This document shows, in pieces, positions 1-7,801 of a DNA stretch of 64,000 bases. Both the position numbers and the translations under genes were made by a program. The stretch lies in NCBI GenBank assembly GCA_934096105.1, contig CAKOLH010000004.1, positions 12,219-76,218 of the forward strand, read 5' to 3'. A model generated the notes under the pieces. The model did no database searches. It was not told the origin of the DNA and saw nothing but the letters and a program-made list of their open reading frames with translations. Within the stretch, counting starts at the first letter, position 1; each line of letters begins with the position of its first letter. This DNA is from an uncultured Bacilli bacterium (lineage in GTDB: Bacteria; Bacillota_I; Bacilli_A; RF39; UBA660).

Positions 1-254
1 ATTATAAAATTGAAGGCGAAACTGCTAATAGAATGATGACATTAACATTAAAATATAAAAATAAAGAAAGAGTTATTACTGGACTTAAGAGAATTTCTAA
101 ACCTGGTCTAAGAGTATATGCTGGTGCTGATGAGCTTCCTACTGTACTTAATGGTCTTGGTATAGCAATTATCTCTACATCTAAAGGAATTATGACTGAT
201 AAAGAGGCTAGAAAGAATTCCTTAGGTGGAGAAGTAATAGCTTATGTATGGTAA
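1..254 (+). CDS. rpsH: 30S ribosomal protein uS8 (partial, 5' end outside window)
   Basis: Carboxy-terminal part of uS8, a primary 16S rRNA-binding protein of the 30S platform. The frame is already open at the window edge (codons from base 3), so the amino half lies outside. The visible 83 residues end in the uS8 C-terminal signature: GLRVYAG, then GLGIAIISTSKG and a final GGEVIAYVW. rplF follows after 9 bases, the normal spc-operon order. Confidence 0.97.
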   Translation, partial: YKIEGETANRMMTLTLKYKNKERVITGLKRISKPGLRVYAGADELPTVLNGLGIAIISTSKGIMTDKEARKNSLGGEVIAYVW

Positions 255-263
255 GGTGAAATA

Positions 264-803
264 ATGAGCCGTATTGGTAAAAGAGCTTTATCTATACCTG
301 AAAATGTTAATGTTAATGTAGAAAATAATGTTGTTACTGTTAAAGGACCTAAAGGAGAACTTACTTTAGATCTAGTAAAGAACATTAGTGTTAAAGTAGT
401 TGATAATACTGTAGTAGTTGAACCACTTAAAGATGATAAATTTACTCATGCTATGCATGGTACTACTAATGCTAACATTAAGAATATGATTGAAGGCGTT
501 AGTAATGGTTATAAGAAAGGATTAGAAATCGTTGGTGTTGGTTATAAGTTTAATGCTAGTGGCAATAAGCTTACTATATCAGCAGGATATTCTCATCCAG
601 TGGTTATAGATGTACCTAATGGTTTATCTGTAGCTCAAATAAGTAATACTGAAATCGAAATATCAGGAATCGATAAGGTAAAAGTTGGTGAATTTGCCGC
701 TAATATAAGAAAAGTAAGAAGTCCAGAACCATATAAGGGTAAAGGTATTAAATACAAAGGTGAACAAATTCGTCGTAAAGAAGGAAAGAAAGCTTCTAAA
801 TAA
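264..803 (+). CDS. rplF: 50S ribosomal protein uL6
   Basis: uL6, a 23S rRNA-binding protein near the factor-binding site of the 50S subunit. Its 179 residues are the usual length. It opens MSRIGKRALSIPENV, has the two-lobed family layout, and carries the conserved C-terminal motif EPYKGKGIKYKGE around residues 155-167. The start follows a GGTGA ribosome-binding site overlapping the end of rpsH. Second visible gene of the spc operon and certainly co-transcribed with its neighbours. Confidence 0.98.
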   Translation: MSRIGKRALSIPENVNVNVENNVVTVKGPKGELTLDLVKNISVKVVDNTVVVEPLKDDKFTHAMHGTTNANIKNMIEGVSNGYKKGLEIVGVGYKFNASGNKLTISAGYSHPVVIDVPNGLSVAQISNTEIEISGIDKVKVGEFAANIRKVRSPEPYKGKGIKYKGEQIRRKEGKKASK

Positions 804-824
804 TAAATAGGAGGAGACTTAAGT

Positions 825-1187
825 ATGATTAAGAAAGTTTCAAGAAATGAAATGAGAAAAGTTAGACACACAAGAATCAGAGAAAATTTGTCTGGTACTA
901 GTGAAAGACCTAGACTTTGTGTGTTCAGATCTAATGCAAATATTGAAGCTCAAATCATTGACGATGTTAAGGGTGTTACTTTAGTTAGTGCATCATCATT
1001 AGAAAAAGAATTAAATCTTAAAAATGGTGGTAACATAGAAGCTGCTAAAGTAATTGGAGCTGAAGTTGCAAAAAGAGCTAAGAAAGCAAAAATAAATGCC
1101 GTTGTATTTGATAGAGGAGGATATCTTTATCATGGACGTGTTCAAGCTTTAGCAGAAGCTGCACGTGAAAATGGCTTAGAATTCTAG
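825..1187 (+). CDS. rplR: 50S ribosomal protein uL18
   Basis: uL18 binds 5S rRNA and helps attach it to the 50S subunit. The 120-residue protein has the basic amino end, the RPRLCVFRSN segment near residue 28 and the C-terminal FDRGGYLYHGRVQALAEAAR family signature. A perfect AGGAGG lies 10 bases before the ATG. It sits between rplF and rpsE as expected. Confidence 0.98.
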   Translation: MIKKVSRNEMRKVRHTRIRENLSGTSERPRLCVFRSNANIEAQIIDDVKGVTLVSASSLEKELNLKNGGNIEAAKVIGAEVAKRAKKAKINAVVFDRGGYLYHGRVQALAEAARENGLEF

Positions 1188-1207
1188 ATCATTAGGAGGA
1201 ATAGTAA

Positions 1208-1813
1208 ATGAACGAAGAAAATAAAAAGACTGAAGTTACTGAAAATAAAAAAGAAGTAAGTAAAACTGAAGTAAATAAAACTCGTAAGTTTGATAAGAAA
1301 AGACCTAGAAACAATAATAGACCTTCTAAACCTAAATCTGACTTAGAGGATAAGGTTATTGAAATAAGAAGAGTAACTAAAGTTGTTAAAGGTGGTAGAC
1401 AATTTAGATTTGCTGCTACTGTAGTAGTAGGAAATAGAAAAGGACTAGTAGGTCTTGGTACTGGTAAAGCTCATGAAATGCCAGATGCAGTTAAGAAAGC
1501 TACACAAGCTGCTAGTAAGAATTTAATTAAAGTTGACCTTGTTGATAATAGAACTATATCTCATGATATTATAGTAAAAGAAGGAGCATGTAAGGTAATG
1601 CTTAAACCTGCTAAAGAAGGTACTGGAGTTAAGGCTGGTGGACCAGTTAGAGATGTACTTGAACTTGCTGGTGTTAAAGATGTATTATCTAAGAGTCAAG
1701 GATCTAGTACTAAGATTAATGCTGCTAGAGCTACTCTAAATGCTTTAAAGGGACAAAAATCTCTTGCTCACGTTGCTTACTTAAGAGATAAGAATGTGGA
1801 GGAAATAAGATAA
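1208..1813 (+). CDS. rpsE: 30S ribosomal protein uS5
   Basis: uS5 lies at the mRNA entry tunnel and helps decoding accuracy. The core runs from about residue 44 (EDKVIEIRRVTKVVKGGRQF) through GLVGLGTGKA to the C-terminal domain. The first 40 or so residues are a Lys/Asn/Thr-rich, low-complexity extension not found in the classical 165-residue protein, which brings the length to 201. The stop overlaps the rplO start (TAATG), so rpmD, which normally sits between them, is absent. Confidence 0.97.
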   Translation: MNEENKKTEVTENKKEVSKTEVNKTRKFDKKRPRNNNRPSKPKSDLEDKVIEIRRVTKVVKGGRQFRFAATVVVGNRKGLVGLGTGKAHEMPDAVKKATQAASKNLIKVDLVDNRTISHDIIVKEGACKVMLKPAKEGTGVKAGGPVRDVLELAGVKDVLSKSQGSSTKINAARATLNALKGQKSLAHVAYLRDKNVEEIR

Positions 1814-2256
1814 TGAAATTACATGAATTAAAAGCAGTAGAAGGTTCTACTAAAGCTAGAAAAAGAATTGGTCATGGACCTGGTTCTGGTACTGGTAAAA
1901 CTTCAGGTAAAGGTGAAAAAGGACAAAACGCTAGAAGTGGCGGTGGAGTAAGACCTGGATTTGAAGGTGGACAATTACCATTATTCAGAAGATTATCAAA
2001 AAGAGGATTCAACAATTATGAGTTTAGAACAGTATATAGTACTGTAAATGTATCAGATTTAAATAGATTTGAAGATGGTACAGTAGTTGATCTTGCTTTA
2101 CTTAAAGAAGTAGGATTAATAAAGAAAGAATTAGATGGAGTTAAAGTTTTAGGAAATGGTGATTTAACTAAGAAATTAACTGTTAAAGCAAATAATTTCT
2201 CTAAGACTGCTAAAGAGAAGATAGAAAATATTGGTGGAAAAACTGAGGTGATTTAG
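1813..2256 (+). CDS. rplO: 50S ribosomal protein uL15
   Basis: uL15 is a late-assembly 50S protein with a long basic amino-terminal extension that threads into rRNA. Here that is the Gly/Arg/Lys-rich stretch at residues 16-55 (GHGPGSGTGKTSGKGEKGQN, then the GQLPLFRRLSKRGF motif). 147 residues, normal length. The start overlaps the rpsE stop and the stop abuts the secY start, so the three are translationally coupled. Confidence 0.97.
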   Translation: MKLHELKAVEGSTKARKRIGHGPGSGTGKTSGKGEKGQNARSGGGVRPGFEGGQLPLFRRLSKRGFNNYEFRTVYSTVNVSDLNRFEDGTVVDLALLKEVGLIKKELDGVKVLGNGDLTKKLTVKANNFSKTAKEKIENIGGKTEVI

Positions 2257-3519
2257 ATGTTTAAGAATCTAAAATTAATCTTTAGTCCTAAAAATAAAGA
2301 TATTAGGAAAAGAATTGGTTTTACCTTATTTGGACTACTAATATTTGCTGTTGGAACAACAATTCCTGTTCCAGGTACAGAAGGTGCAATATCTAATTTA
2401 GGATTATGGGAATTAATTAATGCTATTGGTGGAGGAGCACTTAAGAACTTTTCAATATTTGCTCTAGGTGTTATGCCTTATATTTCCGCTAGTATCATTA
2501 CTGGAATATTACAAATGGATATCATTCCTTACTTCACTGAACTTAAAGATAGTGGAGAACAAGGAAGACAAAAGATAAATCAAATTAATAGATATATTGG
2601 TATCGTACTTGCCTTTTTACAAGGATTTGCTATGGCATTTACCTTTGTAAAAGGTGCTGGTACAGTAGAATACTTAAAAATAGCTTTAATACTAACTGGT
2701 GGTACAGCGTTCCTATTATGGCTTGGTGATCAAATAACTCAAAAGGGTATGGGTAATGGTATATCATTAATTATTATGGCTGGTATTATATCTACAGTAC
2801 CAAAGATGTTTATTGATACATTTAAAACATTAATATTAAATCATACTGGCTCATTAGCTATGGGAATAGTAGGATTTGTAATATTTGTACTTGTATATCT
2901 ATTAATAGTAGTAGGAGTTATATTTGAGGAATCTTCGGAAAGAAGAATACCAATACAATATTCTAATAGAACAACTTCTGCTTATGGTCAAAAACAAAGT
3001 TATATTCCATTTAAATTAAATTCTGCTGGTGTAATGCCTGTAATCTTTGCATCAGTAATATTATCAATACCTACTTTTATTGGTGGTATCTTAGGTAGTG
3101 ATTCTGGATTTACTAAGTTTGTAACTAATTATATAAATTATACTACTCCAACAGGATTTGTACTTTATATAATATTAATATTTGTATTTGGTTATTTCTA
3201 TACTAATATGCAAATTAATCCAAAAGAACTTGCTAAGAACTTAAATAAGAGTGGTGGATATATTCCTGGTATTAGACCTGGAGTAGAAACTGAGAAGTAT
3301 ATTAAGAAAATACTTTATAGAATTACTTTCTTAGGTTCAACATTTATTGCTGCAATAGCAGGACTTCCAATAGTATTCAGTAGTTTTATATCTACTGGAC
3401 TTCCAGCATCAGTTAGTATTGGTGGTACTGGAGTACTTATCGTTGTAGGAGTTGCTATTGAAACTTGTAAACAATTAGAAAGTAGTTTAATTAATAGAAA
3501 TTATAAAGGAGCTAGATAA
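2257..3519 (+). CDS. secY: Preprotein translocase subunit SecY
   Basis: Central channel of the Sec translocon in the cytoplasmic membrane. The 420-residue protein has about ten hydrophobic segments, the SecY signature regions ALGVMPYISASIITGILQM (about residues 69-87) and GQGMGNG-like QKGMGNGISLI (about 163-173), and the cytosolic loop with SYIPFKLNSAGVMPVIFA. It lies immediately after rplO and overlaps adk by one base. The sortase substrate, lipoprotein and SipW-like proteins in this window would be exported through it (inference). Confidence 0.97.
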   Translation: MFKNLKLIFSPKNKDIRKRIGFTLFGLLIFAVGTTIPVPGTEGAISNLGLWELINAIGGGALKNFSIFALGVMPYISASIITGILQMDIIPYFTELKDSGEQGRQKINQINRYIGIVLAFLQGFAMAFTFVKGAGTVEYLKIALILTGGTAFLLWLGDQITQKGMGNGISLIIMAGIISTVPKMFIDTFKTLILNHTGSLAMGIVGFVIFVLVYLLIVVGVIFEESSERRIPIQYSNRTTSAYGQKQSYIPFKLNSAGVMPVIFASVILSIPTFIGGILGSDSGFTKFVTNYINYTTPTGFVLYIILIFVFGYFYTNMQINPKELAKNLNKSGGYIPGIRPGVETEKYIKKILYRITFLGSTFIAAIAGLPIVFSSFISTGLPASVSIGGTGVLIVVGVAIETCKQLESSLINRNYKGAR

Positions 3520-4172
3520 TGAAGAATATTATATTTATTGCCCCACCAGCTGCGGGTAAAGGAACAGTATCTGCAAGAGTCTGTGACAAATATAATATTC
3601 CTCATATATCAACTGGCGATCTTTTAAGAGATGAAATAAAGAATTCAACTAAACTTGGTCTTGAAATAAAAGATGCTATGGCTAGAGGAAAATTTGTTTC
3701 AGATGAAGTAATAACTAAATTATTAAAAAAGAGATTATCAAGTAAAGATTGCAAAAAAGGCTATATCTTAGATGGTTATCCTAGAAATGTTAATCAAGCA
3801 ATTGTCTATGACAAGTTACTTGAGGAATTAGGATTTGACTTAGGAAAGGTAATACTTTTAGATATAGATAAAGATGTTGCTATGCAAAGGGCATTATCTA
3901 GATTGGTATGTTCTAAGTGTGGTTTATCTTATAACTTATTAAATAAGGAATTATCTCCAGTCAAAGAAGGAATATGTGATAGCTGTGGTAGTCCTTTGAA
4001 ATCTAGAAGTGATGATAATGAGGAAACATTCATAAATAGATTTAATACTTATATGAATGAAACTTTCCCACTAGTGAACTATTATGAGAAGAAGAATAAT
4101 TTAGTTAAAATTAATGTTACTGATAAAAATTCAGATGAAGTTTTTGAAGAAGTAGAGAAGGTAATTAAATGA
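3519..4172 (+). CDS. adk: Adenylate kinase
   Basis: Catalyses ATP + AMP to 2 ADP in the cytosol. The P-loop reads APPAAGKGT (residues 8-16), slightly different from the usual GPPGAGKGT. The NMP-binding segment is STGDLLRDEI and the DGYPRN motif is present. The long-LID form is shown by a Cys4 zinc knuckle (CSKCG, then CDSCG) around residues 130-155, typical of Gram-positive enzymes. 217 residues. The start overlaps the secY stop and the TGA stop overlaps the map start (ATGA). Confidence 0.97.
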   Translation: MKNIIFIAPPAAGKGTVSARVCDKYNIPHISTGDLLRDEIKNSTKLGLEIKDAMARGKFVSDEVITKLLKKRLSSKDCKKGYILDGYPRNVNQAIVYDKLLEELGFDLGKVILLDIDKDVAMQRALSRLVCSKCGLSYNLLNKELSPVKEGICDSCGSPLKSRSDDNEETFINRFNTYMNETFPLVNYYEKKNNLVKINVTDKNSDEVFEEVEKVIK

Positions 4173-4927
4173 TAACTATTAAAAGTGATTATGAATTATC
4201 CTTAATGAGAGTGGCAGGAAGAATAGTTTATGATACTCATCAGTATTTAAAACCTTATATTAAACCTGGTATTACTACTGGTGAGTTAGATAAACTTGCT
4301 CATGATTATATCATAAGTAGAGATGCTACTCCATCATGTTTGGGATATGAAGGTTATCCTGCGAGTATATGTATTTCAGTTAATGAAGAAGTAGTACATG
4401 GTATACCAGGAAAAAGAAAACTTAAAAATGGTGATATTGTAACTTTAGATATATGTGCCTGCTACAAAGGATATCATGGTGATTCTGCTTGGAGTTATAG
4501 AGTAGGAACTGTATCAAAAGAGAAAGAATATTTACTTACTCATACTGAGAAGGCTTTATATGAAGGATTAAGTAAAGTAAAAGATGGAGTTCATCTTGGA
4601 GATGTATCTAATGCTATTGAAGAATATGCTAAAAAGCATAAACTAGGAGTTGTTAAAGAACTAGTAGGCCATGGTATTGGATCACATTTGCATGAGGATC
4701 CAGAAGTACCTAACTATGGAAAAGCGGGTACTGGAATAATTTTAAAAAAAGGAATGACTATTGCCGTAGAACCTATGCTTAATTTAGGTACTGCTAAAGT
4801 ATACTTACTTGATGATGATTGGACAATAGTTACAGGTGATAACAAACCATCAGCTCATTTTGAACATACAATTATTGTTACTGACGATGGTTATGAAATA
4901 CTAACAGGAGATGATAAATGTGAGTAG
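4169..4927 (+). CDS. map: Methionine aminopeptidase, type I
   Basis: Removes the initiator Met from nascent proteins. The 252-residue type I enzyme has all metal ligands visible: D in TLDICACYKGYHGDSAW (two Asp), the His in GHGIGSHLHEDP, Glu in AVEPMLN and Glu in FEHTIIV. Coupled to adk by a 4-base overlap. Its last codons overlap the infA start, a compact spc-operon arrangement common in Firmicutes. Confidence 0.97.
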   Translation: MITIKSDYELSLMRVAGRIVYDTHQYLKPYIKPGITTGELDKLAHDYIISRDATPSCLGYEGYPASICISVNEEVVHGIPGKRKLKNGDIVTLDICACYKGYHGDSAWSYRVGTVSKEKEYLLTHTEKALYEGLSKVKDGVHLGDVSNAIEEYAKKHKLGVVKELVGHGIGSHLHEDPEVPNYGKAGTGIILKKGMTIAVEPMLNLGTAKVYLLDDDWTIVTGDNKPSAHFEHTIIVTDDGYEILTGDDKCE

Positions 4928-5138
4928 AGAAGAGTTAATCGAAGTAGAAGGAAAAGTACTTGATAATTTACCACAAGGAAAATTCAAAGTTGAACTTGAT
5001 GGAGGCCACATAGTAGTTGCCCATGTTTCTGGTAAAATGCGCATGAACAACATACGTATCTTACCAGGTGATACTGTGGTTTTAGCTATGTCACCATACG
5101 ATCTAACACAAGGGCGTATTGTATATAATAAGAAATAG
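4920..5138 (+). CDS. infA: Translation initiation factor IF-1
   Basis: IF-1 is the small OB-fold factor that occupies the 30S A site during initiation. Family motifs EGKVLDNLPQGKFKVELDGG and ISGKMRMNNIRILPGD-like VSGKMRMNNIRILPGD are present. An upstream ATG at 4911 directly abuts the AGGAG at 4906-4910. The GTG at 4920 has proper spacing to that site and gives exactly 72 residues, the canonical IF-1 length, so GTG is taken as the start. It overlaps map by 8 bases. Confidence 0.95.
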   Translation: MSREELIEVEGKVLDNLPQGKFKVELDGGHIVVAHVSGKMRMNNIRILPGDTVVLAMSPYDLTQGRIVYNKK

Positions 5139-5150
5139 GAGGGATGAATA

Positions 5151-5264
5151 ATGAAAGTAAGAGCATCCGTAAAGAAAATATGCGACAAATGTAAAATTAT
5201 TAAAAGAAAAGGTAAAGTAATGGTTATTTGTGAAAATCCAAAACACAAACAAAAACAAGGTTAA
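5151..5264 (+). CDS. rpmJ: 50S ribosomal protein bL36
   Basis: A 37-residue protein between infA and rpsM: MKVRASVKKICDKCKIIKR, then KGKVMVICENPKHKQKQG. The CxxC...C...H zinc-ribbon residues (two Cys in CDKC, Cys in VICEN, His in PKHKQ) mark it as the Cys-containing C+ form of bL36. It is preceded by AGGAGGG and followed after 18 bases by rpsM, the standard order. Confidence 0.97.
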   Translation: MKVRASVKKICDKCKIIKRKGKVMVICENPKHKQKQG

Positions 5265-5282
5265 TAGGGAGGAAATAATAAT

Positions 5283-5648
5283 ATGGCAAGAATTAAAGGT
5301 GTAGATATACCTAACGACAAGAGAATTGAGATATCTCTTACATACATTTATGGTATTGGAAGACAATTATCTAAAACAATTCTTAATGATGCTAAAGTTG
5401 ACTTAAATAAAAAGGCTAAGGATTTAACTGATGATGAACTTTCTAGAATCAGAAAAGAAGTAGATAAATACTTAACTGAAGGTGATTTAAGAAGAGAAAT
5501 TAACTTAAATATTAAAACTAAGATGGAAATTAATTCTTATCAAGGTACAAGACATAAAAAGAATTTACCAGTAAGAGGACAAAGAACTAGTAGAAATGCT
5601 AGAACTCGTAAGGGTAAAGGAAAAGTTGTTGCTAATAAGAAAAAATAA
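5283..5648 (+). CDS. rpsM: 30S ribosomal protein uS13
   Basis: uS13 sits at the head of the 30S subunit, contacts P-site tRNA and forms intersubunit bridges. The 121-residue protein begins MARIKGVDIPNDKRIEISLTY, has the helix-two-turn-helix core (IYGIGRQLSK) and ends in the basic tail containing GTRHKKNLPVRGQRTSRNAR. Preceded by a GGGAGG site; 13 bases before rpsK. Confidence 0.98.
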   Translation: MARIKGVDIPNDKRIEISLTYIYGIGRQLSKTILNDAKVDLNKKAKDLTDDELSRIRKEVDKYLTEGDLRREINLNIKTKMEINSYQGTRHKKNLPVRGQRTSRNARTRKGKGKVVANKKK

Positions 5649-5661
5649 TTAGGAGGAAAAT

Positions 5662-6048
5662 ATGGGAAAATATAATTCAAGAAAAAGAAAAACTAAAAAG
5701 AATATTCCTGCTGGTATAGCTCATATTCATTCAACATTCAACAACACAATCGTAACTATTACTGACTTAGAAGGAAATGTTGTAAGCTGGGCTTCTTCTG
5801 GAAAACAAGGAGTAAAAGGTAGTAAGAAATCTACTCCATTTGCTGCTGGTATGTCTGCTGAAGCTGCTGGAAGAGATGCAGTAGCTGCAGGTATGAAGAA
5901 AGTAAAAGTAGAAGTAAAAGGCTTAGGCTCTGGAAGAGAGGCTGCAATTAGATCATTACAAACTGCTGGATTAGAAATAGAATCAATAACTGATGTAACA
6001 CCAATTCCACATAATGGTTGTCGTCCACCAAAAAGAAGACGTGGATAA
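5662..6048 (+). CDS. rpsK: 30S ribosomal protein uS11
   Basis: uS11 lies on the 30S platform next to the E site. It is 128 residues long with family motifs AHIHSTFNNTIVTITD, SSGKQGVKGSKKSTPFAA and the C-terminal DVTPIPHNGCRPPKRRRG. An AGGAGG site precedes the ATG. Followed by rpoA after 21 bases, as in the alpha operon of Firmicutes. Confidence 0.98.
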   Translation: MGKYNSRKRKTKKNIPAGIAHIHSTFNNTIVTITDLEGNVVSWASSGKQGVKGSKKSTPFAAGMSAEAAGRDAVAAGMKKVKVEVKGLGSGREAAIRSLQTAGLEIESITDVTPIPHNGCRPPKRRRG

Positions 6049-6069
6049 TAAAGAAAGGAAGCGTGTCTA

Positions 6070-7032
6070 ATGTTAAAATTTGAAAAACCAGATTATAAGG
6101 TAAAAGAATATGTAAAGGATTCTTTCTATGGTAAATTTGAACTTGAACCACTAGAAAGAGGATTTGGAACAACTTTAGGTAATGCACTTAGAAGAGTTAT
6201 GTTATCATCACTTCCTGGTGATGCTATAACTTCAGTTAAAATAGATGGAGTAGCTCATGAATTTCAAAAAATTGATGGAGTTATCGAAGATGTTACTGCT
6301 ATCGTATTAAATTTAAAGGGAGTAGTAATAAAGAATCATTCTAAAGATACTGATAAAATATTAAGACTTAAAAAGGATACCCCAGGAGTAGTTACTGCTG
6401 GTGATATTGAAGCTGATGCTGATATAGAAATATTAAATCCTGACCATGTAATTGCTACACTTGTTGAAGGTGGAAAATTAAATATGGAAATGACTATTGG
6501 ATCAGGAAGAGGATATATAGTAGCAGAAGATAATAAGAAGATACTTGCTCAAAATAATAAGACTAAAGTAGGAGCAATTGCTATTGATAGCTTATATTCT
6601 CCTATTGAAAGAATTAACTATGAAGTAGAAAATGCTAGAGTAGGTCAAAATAATAATTATGATAAATTAATTCTTGAAGTATGGACTAATGGTTCAATTA
6701 CTCCAGAAGAAGCTTTAGCACTAGCTGCTAGAATCTTAATTGAGCATTTTGAAGTATTAACTGAACTTAACTCAATTGCAGATGAAACAGGACTTATGAT
6801 ATCTAAGAGTGAAGACCCTGCTGTTAAGATATTAGAGACTTCTATTGATGATTTAGACTTCTCTGTAAGAGCATATAATTGCTTAAAGAGAGCTAATATT
6901 CTTACTTTAAAAGATTTAGTAGATAAGACTGAAAATGAAATGATGAAGATTAGAAATCTTGGTAAGAAGTCATTAAAAGAAGTAATGGATAAAGTTAAAG
7001 ACATGGGTCTTACATTTAAAGATGAAAATTAA
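6070..7032 (+). CDS. rpoA: RNA polymerase alpha subunit
   Basis: Alpha dimerises to nucleate RNA polymerase assembly, and its C-terminal domain contacts UP elements and activators. The N-terminal domain (about residues 1-225) shows FELEPLERGFGTTLGNALRR. The CTD (about 245-320) has the helix-hairpin-helix pattern SVRAYNCLKRANILTLKDL and RNLGKKSLKEV. 320 residues, full length. Ends 14 bases before rplQ. Confidence 0.98.
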   Translation: MLKFEKPDYKVKEYVKDSFYGKFELEPLERGFGTTLGNALRRVMLSSLPGDAITSVKIDGVAHEFQKIDGVIEDVTAIVLNLKGVVIKNHSKDTDKILRLKKDTPGVVTAGDIEADADIEILNPDHVIATLVEGGKLNMEMTIGSGRGYIVAEDNKKILAQNNKTKVGAIAIDSLYSPIERINYEVENARVGQNNNYDKLILEVWTNGSITPEEALALAARILIEHFEVLTELNSIADETGLMISKSEDPAVKILETSIDDLDFSVRAYNCLKRANILTLKDLVDKTENEMMKIRNLGKKSLKEVMDKVKDMGLTFKDEN

Positions 7033-7046
7033 TAGAGGAGGTAATT

Positions 7047-7388
7047 ATGGCATATAGAAAATTAGGTAGAGATAATAAACATAGAAGAAGTATGTTAGCT
7101 ACTTTAACTAAACAACTAATTGAAAATGAAAGAATAGTTACTACTGAAACTAGAGCTAAAGAAGTTAGAAAGAGTTTTGATAAAATGGTAACTTATGGTA
7201 AAAAAGGTACTTTAGTATCAAGAAGACTTGCCCTTGCATTTTTACATAATGATAAGAAAACCGTTGATAAAGTATTTAATGATTTAGCAGTTAGATACAA
7301 AGATAGAAATGGTGGTTATACTAGAATTATTAAGATGACTGAAAGAAAAGGAGATTCTGCTCTAGAAGTTATTTTAGAACTAGTTTAA
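7047..7388 (+). CDS. rplQ: 50S ribosomal protein bL17
   Basis: bL17 lies near the peptide exit tunnel. The 113-residue protein begins MAYRKLGRDNKHRRSMLATL and carries the family signature ERIVTTETRAKEVR. An AGAGGAGG site precedes it. Last gene of the ribosomal operon: an intrinsic terminator follows within 10 bases. Confidence 0.98.
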   Translation: MAYRKLGRDNKHRRSMLATLTKQLIENERIVTTETRAKEVRKSFDKMVTYGKKGTLVSRRLALAFLHNDKKTVDKVFNDLAVRYKDRNGGYTRIIKMTERKGDSALEVILELV

Positions 7389-7393
7389 TATAT

Positions 7394-7430
7394 AGAGATA
7401 TCTATTAATTTAGATATCTCTTTTCTTTTT
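7394..7430 (+). terminator. Intrinsic terminator of the ribosomal operon
   Basis: An 11-base perfect stem (AGAGATATCTA paired with TAGATATCTCT, loop of 6) is followed by a T-rich run. It directly follows rplQ. Confidence 0.9.
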
Positions 7431-7482
7431 TCTCTTAAGCCTAGGCTTAAGAGATATAACATAGCCTAGGGTCTATGTTATG
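7431..7482 (-). repeat. Double-hairpin element (short form, reverse orientation)
   Basis: Two adjacent palindromes. Read on the minus strand they are an ATAACATAG stem with apical ACCCTAGG, then a TCTTAAG stem with apical CCTAGG. The AG-AC..GG-CT apex matches the other double-hairpin elements of the window while the arms differ. It lies between the rplQ terminator and the first surface-gene leader. Confidence 0.7.
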
Positions 7483-7490
7483 AAAGTTTA

Positions 7491-7535
7491 TTTATTTTTT
7501 AAATACTTATTGATTTATTTTTTAAATACTTATTG
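7491..7535 (+). repeat. 22-bp direct repeat, two copies
   Basis: TTTATTTTTTAAATACTTAT followed by TG occurs at 7491-7512 and again at 7514-7535. The second copy runs into the -35 box of the leader promoter. Probably a local slippage duplication of upstream promoter sequence. Confidence 0.85.
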
Positions 7536-7561
7536 CAAAATATCATTACTTATGATATTAT
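7533..7561 (+). promoter_or_regulatory. Promoter of leader/DGR operon (copy 1)
   Basis: TTGCAA (7533-7538), 17-base spacer ending in TG+1 base (extended -10), TATTAT (7556-7561). The same architecture (TTGYAW, 17 bases, TATTAT, with TGN) recurs at 34392 and 63667, each before an equivalent leader. Confidence 0.8.
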
Positions 7562-7634
7562 TTTATACGTAAGGTAGATAGATATAATTTATGTGTAAAA
7601 TCTATAAATTATATAAGGAAAGGAGGCTCCTCTT

Positions 7635-7736
7635 ATGATTAAAATGGTAAATAGAAACGTTAACTATTTGTTAATTAGGGAGAGGACTGTAAGTCTACAA
7701 ATACTTATAAATAAAAGGATTATAGATAAAGACTAA
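7635..7736 (+). CDS. Leader peptide of surface-protein attenuator (copy 1, frame intact)
   Basis: A 33-residue ORF, MIKMVNRNVNYLLIR followed by ERTVSL and INKRIIDKD. A perfect AAAGGAGG lies 8 bases before the ATG. The segment NRNVNYLLIR is shared with the leaders at 34461 and 63769. The stop codon (7734-7736) lies inside the 5' arm of the following terminator, so a translating ribosome would cover that arm. This copy has GGGAGAGG where the others have a G9 run. Function as an attenuator leader is inferred. The nucleotide run could alternatively act only as RNA structure (GTTAAC/GTTAAT hairpin). Confidence 0.6.
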   Translation: MIKMVNRNVNYLLIRERTVSLQILINKRIIDKD

Positions 7737-7777
7737 GATAACTAATATAAATATTAGTCTTTCTTTATAGTCTTTTT
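7728..7777 (+). terminator. Intrinsic terminator/attenuator between leader and surface genes (copy 1)
   Basis: AAAGACTA pairs with TAGTCTTT enclosing a perfect inner stem ACTAATA/TATTAGT, followed by a T run. It lies upstream of the coding region 7802, where a terminator can only be regulatory. Confidence 0.8.
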
Positions 7778-7801
7778 TGTATTATAGAAAAGAGGTATAT
7801 T

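Noticed and set aside
7491..7535. 22-bp direct repeat as an attachment site or IS target duplication
   Set aside because: Copies are one base apart with nothing between them and are very AT-rich. Local slippage is the simpler explanation.
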